From Cryobacterium mannosilyticum (GTDB lineage Bacteria; Actinomycetota; Actinomycetes; Actinomycetales; Microbacteriaceae): a stretch of DNA of 64,000 nucleotides. The notes beneath the pieces were generated by a model. The model was not told where the DNA came from and did not search any database. It saw only the letters and a program-made list of their open reading frames with translations. Position 1 is the first letter of the stretch, and each line of letters begins with the position of its first letter. The position numbers and the translations under genes were made by a program. The stretch covers positions 41,529-105,528 of the forward strand of contig NZ_SOFM01000044.1 of NCBI RefSeq assembly GCF_004402705.1. Reading direction: 5' to 3'. This document shows, one piece after another, positions 63,942 to 64,000 of the stretch.

Positions 63942-64000
63942 CGTCGTTCTGCGCTTCGTACGAGGTACGCGGTTCGGGGTCGGGAGAGTGCAGTTTTTGC

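Noticed and set aside
63880..64000. Start of an rRNA operon or tRNA after tyrS
   Set aside because: Only a terminator hairpin is visible; the remaining sequence is too short to support any RNA gene.

Overview
The window is a chromosomal segment from a high-GC actinobacterium, most likely of the order Micrococcales and probably family Microbacteriaceae. The evidence is the gene order and families: dapB/dapA/RNase J/ftsK/pgsA/pncC/clgR/DUF3046/recA/recX/miaB/miaA/dapF in series, lexA divergent from a LysM gene, a PriA-type HisA, and DUF1844 beside infC. There is strong G/C bias at third positions, and many genes start at an apparent leaderless promoter. I found no phage, insertion sequence, CRISPR array, tRNA or rRNA in the window. 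It is mostly core metabolism and information processing, densely packed with many 1-20 nt overlaps.

Layout. 1-10.8 kb: the tail of an RNase J-like protein, a class A penicillin-binding protein, release factor 3 (minus), an aldo/keto reductase, an M16 peptidase, a histidine phosphatase, a GNAT acetyltransferase, dapB, a small membrane protein, and a minus-strand pair (OsmC plus a TIGR01777-type epimerase). 10.8-25.3 kb: a thioredoxin/DUF4395 pair, then the conserved block dapA-rnj-ftsK-pgsA-pncC-clgR-DUF3046-recA-recX-miaB-miaA-dapF. It carries lysine/peptidoglycan precursor synthesis, RNA decay, chromosome segregation, SOS recombination and tRNA modification. 25.4-32.1 kb: an RsmC-like methyltransferase, hflX, metF, metE and lexA. 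32.1-36.8 kb: an SOS-controlled LysM protein, then hisC-hisB-hisH-priA-sseB. 36.9-45.1 kb: the repair pair lhr-nei2, DUF1844, infC-rpmI-rplT and a SpoU-type rRNA methyltransferase. 45.2-48.6 kb: a gluABCD-type amino-acid ABC transporter. 48.6-64 kb: pheST, argCJBDFGH (no argR), a 3-methyladenine glycosylase, a two-gene unit of unknown role (membrane protein plus SatD-like/HTH protein), and tyrS.

How the genes work together. dapA, dapB and dapF serve one pathway (diaminopimelate/lysine) from three separate loci. metF and metE form a methionine unit: metF makes the methyl donor and metE uses it. recA, lexA and the LysM gene form an SOS circuit, with LexA-type operators (TCGAAY-N4-RTTCGN) lying on the predicted promoters of all three.

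The most interesting signals are regulatory rather than a new gene system. infC has no ATG/GTG/TTG start able to encode the conserved N-terminus and appears to start at ATC. A perfect intrinsic-terminator hairpin sits in the short 5' leader of the SOS-controlled LysM gene. A TANNNT box lies exactly 6-7 nt before the start codon of about 14 genes. Leaders with mutually exclusive pairings precede metF and metE. A SatD-like protein with a cyclase-like residue pattern is fused to an HTH. I see no convincing wholly new multi-gene system. All function calls come from reading the sequence; no database search was run.
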